Below, one piece after another: positions 10,599 to 27,865 of a DNA stretch of 64,000 nt. Each line of letters starts with the position of its first letter. The first letter of the stretch is position 1. The stretch comes from Trichinella spiralis. Lineage: Eukaryota; Nematoda; Enoplea; Trichinellida; Trichinellidae. The position numbers and the translations under genes are program-made. Under the pieces are notes generated by a model. It was not told the origin of the DNA and made no database searches. It was given only the letters and a program-made list of their open reading frames with translations. The DNA is taken from NCBI GenBank assembly GCA_000181795.3, contig CM012953.1, positions 15,386,664 to 15,450,663 on the forward strand, read 5' to 3'.

Positions 10599-13500
10599 CG
10601 TTGACGTGTGACAGCACTGCAAGAGAATAATTTAAAACAGTTAAACTAACCATAAACTGACAAACAATAAACATTCAATCATTTAAATTCGTCAAAATTC
10701 TTCTCCTTTAAAAATATTAATTAAAAAACTTGATTCATAATTCACGAAAAATTTTCAAACTTCTGCACGTTGCTTGTCAACAATTTTCGCGTTTTGAAAT
10801 CAGTATTAACATGTTATTGTAACAAGTATATCGTGCACACTTAAATTCAAAGCGGAGCAATTTTTCAACGTCTGAACATTAAACGCCTCAAGTGCAGTAA
10901 TAAAAGGAACAAAGACAAGTGGGGAAAAGCCAGTAAGAGCAGTGTCGTCGACTGGTGACGATGACCGGATTCGATTAAACTGAGCAGCGTAGTCGATTTA
11001 CAATAGTAAATCATTCTGCTTCACTCATCGACGGCAGATCACGTCATCAGGAAGGAAATGAATGCAACTATCATCGAGCAAAAACTATCAGCTCACTATA
11101 AATGTGAAACACCGACTTTAAAACAAAAATGTTCAATCATAATAATAAAATACTTCAATTATTAATTAAGCGAATTAATGTTTCAGTAGAACAACAATCT
11201 TCAATGAAATAAACGAATAACACTGCTTTTCCGCTGACTGATCGAACACAATTTACTCAATAATCTGCAAGGTGTTGCCATGCATGCTTGCTGTTTGCTC
11301 ACTTATACGAATGCATTTGTCTGCTGATATTTTGTCAATTGAAAAACTGATTTGCAAAATTTACACAATTTCATTCAATTCATAATGGAAACATAAACAG
11401 TTCTATCACCACTGAACAACTTTCACTTAACACCACCTAGGTCACAGTGGAGCGGTATTTACCGGCATACGGTAATTTAAAATCAGGTTCCAATTTTTAT
11501 TAATAAAACAAATTATTTTTTTGCAATAAAAAAGAAATTCAAAATAATATACCTTCGAAGTTGGGTTTTCCAAAAACTTATTTCCACTAAAAAATGTGCT
11601 TTTAAATTTAACAACCTTCATCCTGTTGTTCAGTAAAACTTCAGAATGCTTAAAACTAAACAGAGAAATTTCAAATGATCAGCATCAGTTATCAGTTGAA
11701 CAATTTATACTGCGTTGTTGTAAATATAATCTGGATTTGACAAAAATCAGGACAAAACGGAAGCTTAATGAATATTGCAATATGTTGTCAGTTGAATTTG
11801 CACTGCAAAAGTGATTCTACTGTCGAAAGAAGGAAATATGTAGCAAATATTTCCTCATAAATATAATTCTAAATTGATAGCACTTTTTCTCATGAGTTTA
11901 GTTCAGTTAGGGATCGTAACTGCATTAACATCATCTTTAAAATAAACTATAAAACAGTGCACTTTTGAAATTAAATAAAATGAATTTGTTTTGAAAAACC
12001 ATTGTTGACATGTTTTCATGACCAATCGTTCATTAAATAAGATTAAAGCAATCAATGCAAATCTAGTTATTGAAACATGATTAATTTTTGACAGCTAAAT
12101 AAGCAATAAATATGATTATATGTAGCTTTATTTATGCAATAATTTCAGTTCAGTTGCTTCAGAGTTGCTTGCATTGCTCTTGCAGTTGCTCTGAAATAAA
12201 GCGTTTAACATCTACCTAATTGCATACTATTTTTTAAGCAGAGCCTAACGCACATTGTTGTTTCATTTCATGTTTTATCGAATTAAAAAAAAACAATTTG
12301 ATATTAAAATATACTTTTTAACAACTTTGTGTCTTATCTGAAAAAAATTCTATTGAAAAAGAAACTTTTTATTGAATCAATCGCTCTTCCATTGAATCTT
12401 TAAAGCTTGTGAAATGTTACGCTTTAGCCGACTTTTACTTCATGAAACACGCTACTTAGTGGAAGATTAAAATTTCAATAGAAAAACAAACATGCAGTTT
12501 CTTACGTAATCAAATGATTGAATCACGTAACCGACTTTCTATAATGCTATCAACATGACAATAAATGAAAAAAATACCACAGAGATAAAAAGAGACGGAA
12601 AATTCTTATGTTTACCAATTCGATCTTGCCAGCCAGTCAATTTGCAAGAAACATTTCCATTTCCAATCTTGTTATGGTGAAGACTTCTTGTTAGCTAATT
12701 GGTTGTTAGCGCAGACGATCGAACCAGTCGACTGGCACGAGACCAACGCCAATATAAAGGGAGTAAGGGAATCGATCTTTGGTCACTAGCAAGGCGAAAT
12801 GCAGCTATGCAGCACGCAATTGTATAACAATCGATAAATCTGCATAACAATTTTTATTGAAAATGAAAGAAAATATTTCTTTGAGATGTCGTTTAAAAGT
12901 TTAAAGAAATTTATTCTTGTTTGTCTTATTACTGTATCAAGTGTTATTTTTTACCAGAAAGTAATTTTCAACTAGTTTTCATCATATAAATGTTGTGTGT
13001 TTTGATTGATGTTTTCGTAAAACAAATACAAGAATATCAGTTCAGAATAAATTATCACAAATATGTAAACTGCGCAATTTGTTGCAAACGAAAATGTACA
13101 TTCTCAAGCACTCTCAAGATATGCGTAATAAAATCCAGAGCATAAACAAAATGGATAATTTTTATTAAATGATGCACCATTCAACAAAAATTTTTTTTAA
13201 TTTAATTTTGAAAATGAAAGTAACTTCCCGTAGTTCTACCTGAAATTTGTTTAATAAAGGTTTTCTACGAAACAATTTATTGCAAACCATTTTCATTACG
13301 TCATTTATTAGAAAACTTTTTGTTCAAAACAATCAGCAACAAACATGAAAATATTTTTTTGGATTATGTAAATAATTTAAACCTATTTTTCTATTCCAGT
13401 TAAATTTGTTTTTCTTTTATTGAAATTAAATCACATGCTTTGCCAAACTAACTAGTTGTTTTCACATGAAAAGTATTATTTGTTGAAATAAATGTTTCTG

Positions 13501-13621
13501 ATAAACAAAGCAAACATCACGAATGTAAAATTTTTGCAAAAAAATCTCACAATTAGCTTTTGTAGCCATTTTTTGTTTATTTATTTGTTATGCGCATTAA
13601 ATTAGAACAAAAAAAATAAAA
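10599..13621. other. 3 kb upstream region of the PIP4K gene
   Basis: No gene found. Two patches differ from the AT-rich background: 10860-11065, moderately GC-rich with CACGTCA-type sequence, which may hold the PIP4K promoter or a 5' untranslated exon, and 12690-12800, a plus-strand promoter-like module listed separately. A 72-codon frame near 11596 has no ATG and is not supported. Confidence 0.6.
12690..12800 (+). promoter_or_regulatory. Promoter-like module with TATA box and 12-bp palindrome
   Basis: On the plus strand come GTTAGCTAATTG, a perfect palindrome CCAGTCGACTGG (12724-12735), CCAACGCCAATATAAAGG with the TATA at 12753-12758, and an ATG at 12799 that opens only 12 codons. No gene follows. 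Its CCAACG-TATAAA arrangement recurs with the same spacing near 37.17 kb. It could drive a noncoding or unannotated transcript. Confidence 0.3.
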
Positions 13622-14443
13622 TTATAATGCGGATGATGTATTTGTGGGAACTTTGGCAGATTCTTGAGAGATCATTTTGCAAACATCCATCAGGCTTTTG
13701 AAAGACCGCGGTTCATTGCTACCCAGCAAAGAGAGCATTTTCGTATTCAATCTGATGTTTGCCTGCAATAAAAACAGAAACTGCCACAATCACTCTTTTT
13801 TATATAAACTGAAATTGTTATCCATCATGGCTTTTCATTGGAAAAATAGTGTTAGCATATCAGACGCTGATTATTATTCAGTCTATCACGTACTTTATTT
13901 AAACTTTCTTTCAGCTGTTCGTAAGAAACTCCATGTTCATTTGCAGCAGCTTGAACACGTTTTTCATAATACTAGATTATTGAGAGATGTAATTAATAAA
14001 CAAAAAATATAATAATAAAAAAAGTACCCAATTACGCATTTCTGGCAAATCTTTTCGATGTTCAGTCATCTTTTGCCAAGCATGTTGCAAATGATTTAAT
14101 GCTGGAGAATATTTGTCTCGGGCATCTGCATAATACCACTAAAATCTTTTAATTCAAAACATCGCATTTATAATAATATGAATTTGGCATGTTCATTTTG
14201 CATTCATTATTCAGAATGAAATTACTGGTCAAAATAAGGAAAGTTTTGTTAAGTCTATTACAAGAAAAACATTTTTTTAGACTGAAGAATAGAATGGGGT
14301 GAAAAATCACTTCTCACCCCAGTAAAACGGAAAACCCGTTGTCTTTTAAACCACCGTGTACGTTTTGGCAGTGGAAAGTCGACTGGATGAGGTGAATTTA
14401 GAAATCGTCGTGGGAACCACTTTGCACAGGAAAGAAAAACCAT
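13622..14443 (-). CDS. mrpl20: Mitochondrial large-subunit ribosomal protein bL20m
   Basis: bL20m is an rRNA-binding protein of the mitochondrial large ribosomal subunit. Four minus-strand exons join in phase to 151 residues: 14318-14443, 14028-14138, 13894-13971 and 13622-13762. The human protein has 149. It starts MVFLSCAKWFPRRF, like the human MVFL start, continues with a basic N-terminal arm, and ends with the strongly conserved block KRVQAAANEHGVSYEQLKES...LNTKMLSLLGSNEPRSFKSL, which matches the human stretch from residues ASQEHG to PKTFKSL. The start is preceded by an acceptor-like TATTTTAG only six bases upstream, so the mRNA may be trans-spliced. The TACC gene ends 290 bases upstream on the same strand. 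Confidence 0.9.
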
Positions 14444-14733
14444 TTTGGACTAAAATATTTTCAAAAAATAATATCAAACTGACAAGAAACACAGTAATCC
14501 AGCTGAAAGTACAAATATTTTTCGGATGGCTTTACTGTAATAATCGATTGATCGTTGCAATTATTTAATTGATAAAAACTGTTTGATTTTATTCGCAACA
14601 ATTGATCAATAATAATCTAGAAAATTGTGAACAAAAATTAAATTTCTAAAGTCTGCTGAAAAAATTTATTAATCAATAACAGTGTTCCACGAAGTGAAAG
14701 TAAACATTAAAAATGTAGCAAATTTTTGTAAAA

Positions 14734-16890
14734 TTAAAAATCGGCTTTCTTCGATTTGGTCTTTATTAGTTCATCACACAACATCACCAACTCTTGGATT
14801 TGCTTATCCTGAAATAAAAATACTTGCTATAGAAAACGACAGAATGTCAGCAAATAATTTGATGCTTCATTCACCATTTGATCACAATCTTCCTTCAATG
14901 TTTGGACGGCTAATTCATTTTTTTTCACCTCTGCCGTTAAAGCAACCAAATCCTCTCTTTGTGATACTACTGCTTCATCTTTATTTTCTAACACCCTAAA
15001 AAACAAATAAACAGTTTTCATCCGTTTGTAATAAAATCAACAAAGCAAAAAGAAAATTACGTTTTCATCAACTCTTTTACATGTTCCTTCAGCTGCATCA
15101 TTCGGTTTGTCGACTGTAAAAAATTTTTCCTACCCTCTTCTAAACAAGCTTTCAGCTTTGCATCATTCTACAATATTATTGAAAAGAGTTGAAATTTTTA
15201 CAAAAAAACAATAAATACTTATTTAAAAATTCAACATACTTCTAGGCAATTTTTATAACTGAGACAAAATTTTTCATATCTTTTTTGCAATTCAGAAATA
15301 ACATTTTCGGCTGATATTAAGTCTTCCAAAATCTGAAATGATACAACTGAAATTATTTTCAAAATTAAATAATATGAATAAACGTACTTGATTACGATCA
15401 TCTAACACACGAACATATTCCATATTTTTCGTGATGGAGTTCATTTCTTCTAGAAATTTACAATTTCCCACAACAGTGTTTATAAAATATTTATATTATT
15501 CAATCAAGATTAATTGCTTTTAAACATTTTACTCTTTTTACATACTATATCATCAAAGTGTTTACAACAGTGAATTATTATCCTTTGAAAAAATCAAAGT
15601 TCCAATTCACTCATAACAGAGAAAAGCTCGTGAAAATAAAAATAAAAAAGTACTTACTGGACGCTTCAATAAGCCTGTCTTCGTAGTTTTTAATAGTGCT
15701 ACAATAAATGAATGAATGAATGAATGAATAACAGAATTTAATTAATTATCAAGTAAAAAGTTATCAAGCACCATTGTATTTCATCACGGGTTTTCTTCTT
15801 CATCATATTCTGCTCTTTCCAGCGAGCAATATCATCTTGTACTTTTTGAATTTCTATAGCTTGCTCATTAATCTCATCAATCAAACGTTCTTTCATTGAA
15901 CTGTACTCGTTTTCCATATCAGACGCTGATTTCTATGAATCATAAAATCAAACATCTCTTCGTTATACACAAGCAAAAATCGCTTTCTGTTTAACAGAAA
16001 AAAAGCATACATCGTCAACAACTGCATTAAATAGATTTTCCAATGCAATGCCATTTTTCATTATATCTAGTCGGGGTGATCGTCGGCGAACCACAGTTGC
16101 AGGCGTACAGGTCGATACACGTTGGCATGAAGGCGTACTGAACGATGCTCTGTTGAAATGGAAAAAGAAGATTTTTCATTGAAATTAACATATGCATTAA
16201 CAAAATTTACAGATCATTTGTGAAAACAGAATCTGATGAAAAGTCTTTAAAATTTGCAGGCGATGAACTGCATTCTGAAAGTACCACATTTTCCACCGTT
16301 TCTGCTTTTGGACATTGAGCGTCAACAAAAGAAGCCAAACTTAATAACTGTTGCTCGGAACTAACACCAACGGTATTCAAATTTTCAACCTAAATCAAGC
16401 AAAAACTCACAATTCAACAGAGGAAAGACTGAATGAACGAGATGAAAACAAAAAAAAACAATTTATCAATTATATTTAATTTTTATTTCAACTGTGCAAA
16501 TGCGTGAGTATTATCCTATCGCTCCACTTAATATAACGCAAAACAGAATAAAATTAGTAAGCAAATTTCAAAAAAAAAACTTCATTTAAATTGAATCAAA
16601 TGCTCAGCTCTAAGCAATTTTTCCATCGATTAGACTGTTCAAAACAATTTACCATAACGGTTTGCAAAGAAGAACGTTCTGATCGACGAAACGTTGGTTC
16701 TACAACCGCTGTCTGAGGATGCCGCAGCGATGTACTATCCTGAACATTGCAATAAAAAAGTGATAAATCAAAATTGTACATAACAAAATTTATTTCACTC
16801 TTCACGCAATTAAACAACAAAAAGCATTATATATTATCATCATTGTGTAACAGAAGGAAGTATTCTTCCAAAATAGTTTACTAACACCAT
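14734..16890 (-). CDS. TACC-domain (transforming acidic coiled-coil) protein
   Basis: TACC proteins bind XMAP215-type polymerases and stabilise spindle and centrosomal microtubules. Ten exons join in phase: 16653-16739, 16211-16389, 16011-16149, 15772-15932, 15658-15698, 15388-15449, 15240-15332, 15061-15167, 14875-14995 and 14734-14808. A 9-base first exon (16882-16890, Met-Val-Leu) fits in phase but is tentative. Total is about 357 residues. The N-terminal third is Ser/Thr-rich and variable; from about residue 160 it is one long coiled coil. Family signature: ISELQKRYEKFCLSYKNCLE matches the FSDLFKRFEKQKEV region of human TACC, and the C-terminus QIQELVMLCDELIKTK matches ENEELTKICDDLISKM. 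The donor after DCDQM was chosen by heptad continuity; the alternative runs to a stop. A tetranucleotide AATG repeat lies in the intron at 15706-15729. Confidence 0.85.
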
Positions 16891-18327
16891 GACAACAACG
16901 AAAAATTAACGTCTAACTACAAACCGGTGGTAGTAATTGTGAAATCTAATTCAAAATGAAAAACGTATTAATTTCATAATTTTATCATCTTTTGCCTTGT
17001 TCTTTCAAAATATGCAAAGAAGACTTCCCTAAATATAACCAGAAGAAAAATAAAGTATTAAAAAAGTTTGCATTCACAGCTTTATTGCATGTGAATATCC
17101 TAAATACAAAAAATAAAAGTCAAAATACATTTAAAATTTTTTAAAAGCATTATAAGAAAAACGCAGAGAAAGCCATATTTAAGTAAATGTCTAAGAAACA
17201 AGATATAAATTTATTACTGATAATAATAATCACATCTATTATTAAAAAATAACTAAAACAATATTTTACATAAAATGCTTGATGTACATGAAAATATTAT
17301 AATCCATATTTACATTCTTTCGCTGCACCTTTTCTGCATCCATATGGAACAGTTAACAACAATAAACAGCTAATTTATCAACAGCTGAAACCAGTTGCAG
17401 TCCACTTTTTCAAGTTCAAATATGAGGTCAACTTTCATAGGTACAGTATCAAGATAATAATGTTTAATAAAACCTTACAGCAATAATTTGAATTCATATC
17501 AAGTTTTACAAAGCAGTAAACTTTTACAGTAAAAAATATATTATAGTATTTTTAATTTTATTTATTTAAAACAATTTTTGGTAATTTTTAAACGTTCACT
17601 TAACAAAAGGAGTAAAGAAATAAGAAAGAAATGAGCTTAATAAGTGAACAACTGTTTTTACTTGCAGTGTTGCAAAATTTCAAGAAGAAGTAGAAAGTTG
17701 TTTCATAAAATGACAAAGATATTACAACTGAATTTTTGAATTGCAGTTTTCTCTCTCAGCTAGGAGCATTTTATCAATTTAAAAGCAACTTTTGCAATCG
17801 AACTTAACAAGCTAATTGTATACTGTATTTCTCGTAGTTAATTCTTGTAATCTTTGGTAAATGTTAAATTTTAAATGTAAAACTAATATCTGAAAGTAAC
17901 TTTTATAAATTTTTTAAAAGTGTATGAAAATTATTTTGAAGGAAAATTTCGTATAACAAACGCAAATTTAAATGAAAATATCATTGCTTAGTGATCTTAC
18001 TATTTATGTTCCAGTTCACGGAGCTAATTTATAAGCTCAATTTAAATGCATGCCGAAGTGTAGCATGGTGTTCATATTCAATGTTTATGATTTTAATATA
18101 GGTGCTTGGTAAACAATTTCAGTAGTGTTGCTTGATTTTTAGAGCGTTTATTTTCGAAAACTGTTTCACTGAAAGTTTATTTTTTTTCTATTTGAGTAGT
18201 TGGCACTTTTGCATTATCGCTGAGAATTTTACTGAAAAATTGAATTGACGTCTTCGTTACTCCTGTTTAAAGTGGCAGATTTTGATATAAAAACTCTTTC
18301 ATTCTTTTCATTTAAGAATAAGAAGCT
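16891..18327. other. Divergent intergenic region between TACC and DHX16
   Basis: 1.4 kb of AT-rich DNA separate two head-to-head genes and probably hold both promoters. I see no convincing TATA box or exon. The end nearest DHX16 contains a pyrimidine tract with TTTAAG 13 bases before its ATG, which could be a trans-splice acceptor. Confidence 0.6.
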
Positions 18328-22722
<4,395 letters not shown>

Positions 22723-23092
22723 TTTTCGTCTTCTTTTGTATATTTACATTTTATATTTATTTAAAGAATATGGTTAAATTATGTAAAAATAATATTTTTT
22801 AAAGTGTGCTGTTGATGTATCGATTGTTTACAGACTGTGAGTTTTCAAAGTCATATTTATTACATTTCAAAATTATTCATAAAGAAATAAATTGTTTATT
22901 CTAATATAATAATAAAAAAATATTTTATTAAATCACATTTTGAAAATTGTCAAGAAGGTTAATTTATTGATGAACGATCTGTTTCAAATTTTATAAAATA
23001 AGTTTATTGAAAAGTTGAAAATTGATGCAAATTTTTTATTTTAAAAATTTCCACTAAAACCCATTATATAATAATGTTGTTAATAGTCGTAT
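22723..23092. other. Short convergent spacer between DHX16 and the TRPV gene
   Basis: 370 bases of AT-rich sequence separate two 3' ends. AATAAA at about 22884 on the plus strand and its complement near 23035 on the minus strand are the likely poly(A) signals of the two genes. Confidence 0.6.
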
Positions 23093-26000
23093 TCAAAACA
23101 TATTATTCACCAGATTTTTTTTGTATGCAATTTTCTTCTTTTCTAAAACATCTGCTGTTTGGGACTTTGATTTATTTTTCTCTGTTTCTTCTTCGTCCTG
23201 AAAATACAAAAACAGAAAGCTTTATCATAAAAAATGACAAATGGTATAATTTTTGAAATAAATAAAATTCACGGGTGAGGTTGCCTTTTTGACACAACGA
23301 GTCATGACAACGAATGCTCTTCTTTTGCGGTCGATTCCTTTGGGTCTGGAATATTTCAAAAGCGCGGTTAGCCTCTGTTTTGGGTTGATCGATTGTTCAA
23401 GCATCAGAATCACTTGAGCCCACTTGATAAATAAAATAATAGTGTTAATTATAATTATAATTTCTGCTTATTCAATACAAATTAAAATTTCAATCACTTG
23501 TCTTTTCCATTCCATTTGGGTTTCATTCACTGCTTCATATGTCCGTGTCATTGATGCGATGAACATGTTGATCAGCAGAAGTGAGACGAGTATTTGGAAA
23601 AAGATGAAAACAAACTTAAAATAAGCAGTTTTCGAATTAATCCACTGCACTGAACACGCTGCAAGCCATACTTTTCCAAGAGTGGCTAGTCGACAAGTGT
23701 CGAGAACTTTGTACAGAATTTGAAATTCACCAACATTGACCATAAAAAGACGAGCCATCGCTTCCAACGGATGAGCAAGAGTATCCGGTGGCGGCATGCG
23801 TTCACTGCTTGAACTTAATATTTCAGTCGTATTCATTCCACGATGGCAGCCAAGAAAAATTATAAAAAATGCTACAATTATTGTTTTTTTGAAATATATT
23901 TATCAGTGTTAATCAATTTGTTACCAACCTTGAGAAAAGCCAAATAAGAAGATCACGTAAATTAATAAAAATCGAAATACATCACCAGCCATCATTTTGT
24001 AAAACATAATGACGAATGGACCAACCAATCGATTTGATCTACAGTACAAGTTTGCAAAGATGTTTCACTTTGTTTCATAAGATTTCTTATTGGGCAAAAA
24101 TGTAAGCTTACCTCAGAAAAAATAAAAAATTAAACGAAGACATCAATACGGCCAAAGCGGAAGTGTAAAATTCTGCCTTGTAAGAGCATGTCAAGCGAAA
24201 TATGATGCTCAGAAGCAGAAACAGAAATGATATCCAGAATGAACAAAGTCCAGGAAAAGAAGCCTATGCATGAAGATGTTTCTTTATTCAACAGCTGAAT
24301 AACAGTTTAATAAATCATTACCAAACTTTTTATGTACAGTTTCCAAGTGATTCGCTTTATCTGAATGGCTGCGCCAATAACATACATCACAGCACCGCAT
24401 ATTGTACAAATTTCCAAAATTACTCGAGCCTAAAATTTTAAAATAATGTTGTATTTTGAAAAAAATAAATAGTAAAAAAGTATATATTATTACTAAATCA
24501 TAATAATCATATATTTTGAGTAGTCGACAACAAGTGACATTTATATTCATGGGTGTCATTCCGGCTTCCAAGTATGGTAATTCAACTAAAATAATAATGC
24601 TGAAGCAATGCTAAAGTTGAATGGCTGAACAATAATTTTTCATACTGTTGTATGTTGTTGGACGTAAAACTACAGCGGAACAGAGAAAAGCAAAATATAT
24701 GATAAATTTGAAAAGTTGCGTAGCAAATCTAAACCAAGTTTCATTTCTATTATGCATATTTTTGATTTTGTCGTTACCTTCTCTTGCCAAAAACTTTCCA
24801 CTTTGCTTCTAACACATTCTCAATCAAACCGTCAATTAATTGCAAATGACAGCTTGTTTCCTGAAATGAAATGATAAAAAAAGAATGTTGAAAATTGCAA
24901 AAGTTTTCACATCGATGCAATAATTAGTAATGTACTCCAAAGACAATCAGCGATAAAGCGCTGATGGGCATCAAATCGCCAGTTTGTTCTTCAATTGTAT
25001 CAATGTTCGACAATGGATAGGCAATCCATGTCACTGATCCGTATGTCCAGAGTTCTTCTTTTTCATAATTTAGAACATGATTGAACATCTGAATTTCAAA
25101 ATGAGCAACGGCATTATTTATTTATTTATTTCTTGGCTAACCAATTCTGCTAACTACCTGCTTTTTTCCAAGTTTTGCTGCCAATGTAAGAGGTGTTAAA
25201 TTTTGATTATTTTTTATGTGCAATTTCGCGCCCAGTTTGTAAAGCAAATCAAAAATATCCTACAATTGAAACAAATGATCACCCGCACAACGCGTTACTT
25301 GCGTCTCAAACATACTGGCAATTCATGAATGACCATCAGATGTAGTACTGTATTTCCGTTAGTATCTCGCATGTTTAGATCAGCTTTTGCGGCTTTCAGC
25401 ATGCGGCAACAGTCCGGCTGTCGAGTGCAAGCGGCAAACGACAATGGATATTCACCCCAGTATGTTCGCCTACAACAATAAATACAAGCACCTTTTTCCA
25501 ATTTCAAAATATAAACTGCATTTACAATCTCTACCCTGCATAATTTGTATTTTGATGAATGTCAACCCATTCATGTTCCAAAGAATCTGTTCGACTTTCT
25601 TTTTGATCATCCGGACAAAAGAATGCACCATAGCAACGTTGGTGTACATCAGCTCCATGCTGCAGTAAAAATCGTACCATTGCAATATCTTCGTTAACGA
25701 TAGCTTGATGCAACGGCGATTGGCCTCAAATTGTATGATTACACGTTTTTATTCATCATATAAAAATAAAGTTGCGTTACTTCAAAAATTTGTTAAAAAA
25801 ATAAAAAGAAATTATTCTGCCTTTTAATGTAAATGAAATTTATAAATGTTATAATAAAATATTGGCAATCTGATTAACAGATGAAAATTTTTTTCCTTAT
25901 CGGTTAAATAATTATCCTCAAAGAATATCGCTTGTCACGTCGAATTTGCATACACATTTGGCAAGCTGTTGTGATAGAGCAATTGTTATCCATTTTACAA

Positions 26001-27105
26001 ATAATGCATCATTCAAAACATGTTGATTTGAATTGTTGAAGCGGAACCGATCAATTGATAAACCTGTTGTACCAATAATCATAAGCGAATTTCGAATTAT
26101 GAATTCTTTCAAAAATGAAAACAATCGATTTTTATTCAAAGGTCCTTTGTGTAATTGAAATAAAAAGAATCAGATGGAAAGTTTATTTTTCTAATGTTAT
26201 CTATTTTATTTCTATTGTGTATTGTGAAAATATTCTTCTTTGTAAGCATTATATTGAATTAATATTTAAATTTAAACAATTTCAAGTATAGAAACTGATG
26301 ATGTTGAAAAAATTACAATGAATCATTATTTTCTTAATGATTATTTATTGAGGATAATTTTTATCAGCAAATCAAAGCTTACCATAATATTCTTCTGACA
26401 AATAGATGTCGTTCACCAATTTCGGAAATGTCCTTATCAATATTTTAGCTACCTCATTGTGCAGATGAGTTCCGTTGAGGAGACATATGTGAACCAATGT
26501 TTCACCCATTGCACCGCGTTGTGAAATATCCCAGCAAAGTTCTCTGTATTTAGAAGCTCCACCTTGTTTGCCTCCTCCTCCGTCGAGACGTTTCAAAGCT
26601 AGAAAATAAATGGAAAATATGCAAAAATGATGCTTGTTGTTTGCTTGGTATTTTGCGTAGAATTTTACCTTTCATCATGTCGCCTTGCATGTTGTCTTGA
26701 TTGACATTTTCCAATATGTTGGGGCCGCTTTTGCCTTTTCCCTTTTTCCTGCGCAATGTGCTGAGTAAAGCGTTGCGTTCATCGTTGCGCATCTTGACCA
26801 ATTCCGATATGGGCACCAATTTGCCCTTGCCTCCGCCATACAGGAACGGTGTAATCTTAAATTGATGTACATTGTAAAGGTGGAATAAAAATTAAATAAC
26901 GCAAAAAATTCAACACCTTCAATTCGATCAGACCGTCCAGTATGTTGTAATCTCCAATCGACATGGAATATTTCATCCATTGGATCAATTCACCTTCGCC
27001 GTTGTAATCGACCAGACGGTAAAGTTTGCTGTTCTGCGATTCTTGGGCTCTTTTAATGCCAATGACTAAATTTGCAGTGGCGCTTGTTGTCGGTGTGTTG
27101 CCCAT
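23093..27105 (-). CDS. TRPV-type cation channel (OSM-9/OCR family)
   Basis: Sixteen exons join in phase to 815 residues: 26917-27105, 26669-26855, 26383-26598, 25535-25724, 25316-25469, 25158-25259, 24936-25088, 24778-24860, 24646-24728, 24494-24585, 24322-24429, 24112-24263, 23929-24038, 23498-23871, 23273-23422 and 23093-23197. TRPV channels of this type are Ca2+-permeable sensory channels in ciliated neurons. Ankyrin repeats run over about residues 125-350 ([56 protein letters not shown]). Six membrane segments follow (about 430-700), with [20 protein letters not shown] before S5, a pore loop [18 protein letters not shown]6 ending [13 protein letters not shown], and the post-S6 [15 protein letters not shown] with [12 protein letters not shown] typical of OSM-9/IAV. 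One 658-base intron interrupts the ankyrin region. The start was set at 27105 because a TAA closes the frame just upstream. OSM-9 and OCR cannot be told apart here. Confidence 0.93.
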
Positions 27106-27107
27106 GT

Positions 27108-27194
27108 TCAACTGCCACTCTGCTTCTGCTTCTTCACTTTAGCTGCAGCTTTTGCGTCTGCACGAGCTATCGGTGAGCTCTGCGGTCCAGGCAT
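27108..27194 (-). other. Upstream open frame ending 2 bases before the TRPV start
   Basis: A 28-codon frame with its own ATG (start MPGPQSSPIARADAK, basic end KVKKQKQSGS) stops with TGA; two bases later comes the TRPV ATG. Its composition is coding-like. It may regulate translation of the channel by termination-reinitiation, or be an artefact of a 5' exon I cannot see. Confidence 0.35.
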
Positions 27195-27865
27195 TTAATA
27201 TTAATTTGTCCATGAAAGTTCAATCAGCTGCCAAATGGATGCATTCATATTGTCAATTGACCAGGAGAAAATGGTCGACAGCGATTTGTCGAATAGTCAT
27301 TCATTTTCAATTGCATCCGCCGTAACGTTGGAAATTGTTCATCCATAGCTAAGTTGAGAAGTGATTCAGAAAAATAAAAATCAACGATCAAGAAAAAAAA
27401 AAGGAAAAGATATTAAAATGGGGGGATATGCATTTTTCTCTTTGCACACTTATTATCATTAACATTGTGCGACGAATCCAATTGGAACAAATTCAACTTT
27501 TTAACACAATCTGCTTATTTAAATTTGAACAAACAATAAGAGAAGAATCAAAAATTGACAAATTTGCATTTACAATTTTAATTGTAATTTTATGCATACA
27601 AAAATAAAAAAAATCTTGCTGTTTACAAATTGCCAAATGGAACTTCACGCACGAATAAATAGGTGCTGCAATCGATAATTACTGATTTTAATAGCACTTG
27701 TCACATTTGAAATGCTTGGATTTGTGAAATAAATTTAAATGTATCAACTGAAAATTTCAAATATATACACATATGTTATATTTTTCAAATCTAATCAAAG
27801 TAAATTATTGTTTCATGATAATAAAATGTAATTGATCAAGGTATTTGTTTTTTATTTTGTAATTT
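27195..27865. other. Spacer between the Angel-like gene and the TRPV gene
   Basis: 670 bases on the upstream side of TRPV. The half next to TRPV is moderately GC-rich; the half next to the nuclease gene is AT-rich. It holds the 3' end of the nuclease transcript (AATAAA complements at 27846-27875) and probably the TRPV promoter. No further exon seen. Confidence 0.6.

Noticed and set aside
11596..11814. 72-codon plus-strand frame upstream of PIP4K
   Set aside because: No ATG near its start, AT-driven composition and no domain; most likely chance.
13677..14012. 111-codon plus-strand frame
   Set aside because: Antisense across two bL20m exons and an intron; the minus strand gives an in-phase, family-matching protein.
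14682..14999. 105-codon plus-strand frame
   Set aside because: Antisense to the last two TACC exons, whose coiled-coil and C-terminal motif match the family.
15061..15167. Possible 20-base intron inside a TACC exon (GGTAGG...ACAG)
   Set aside because: Too short for splicing, and reading through keeps the coiled coil and the phase with the next exon.
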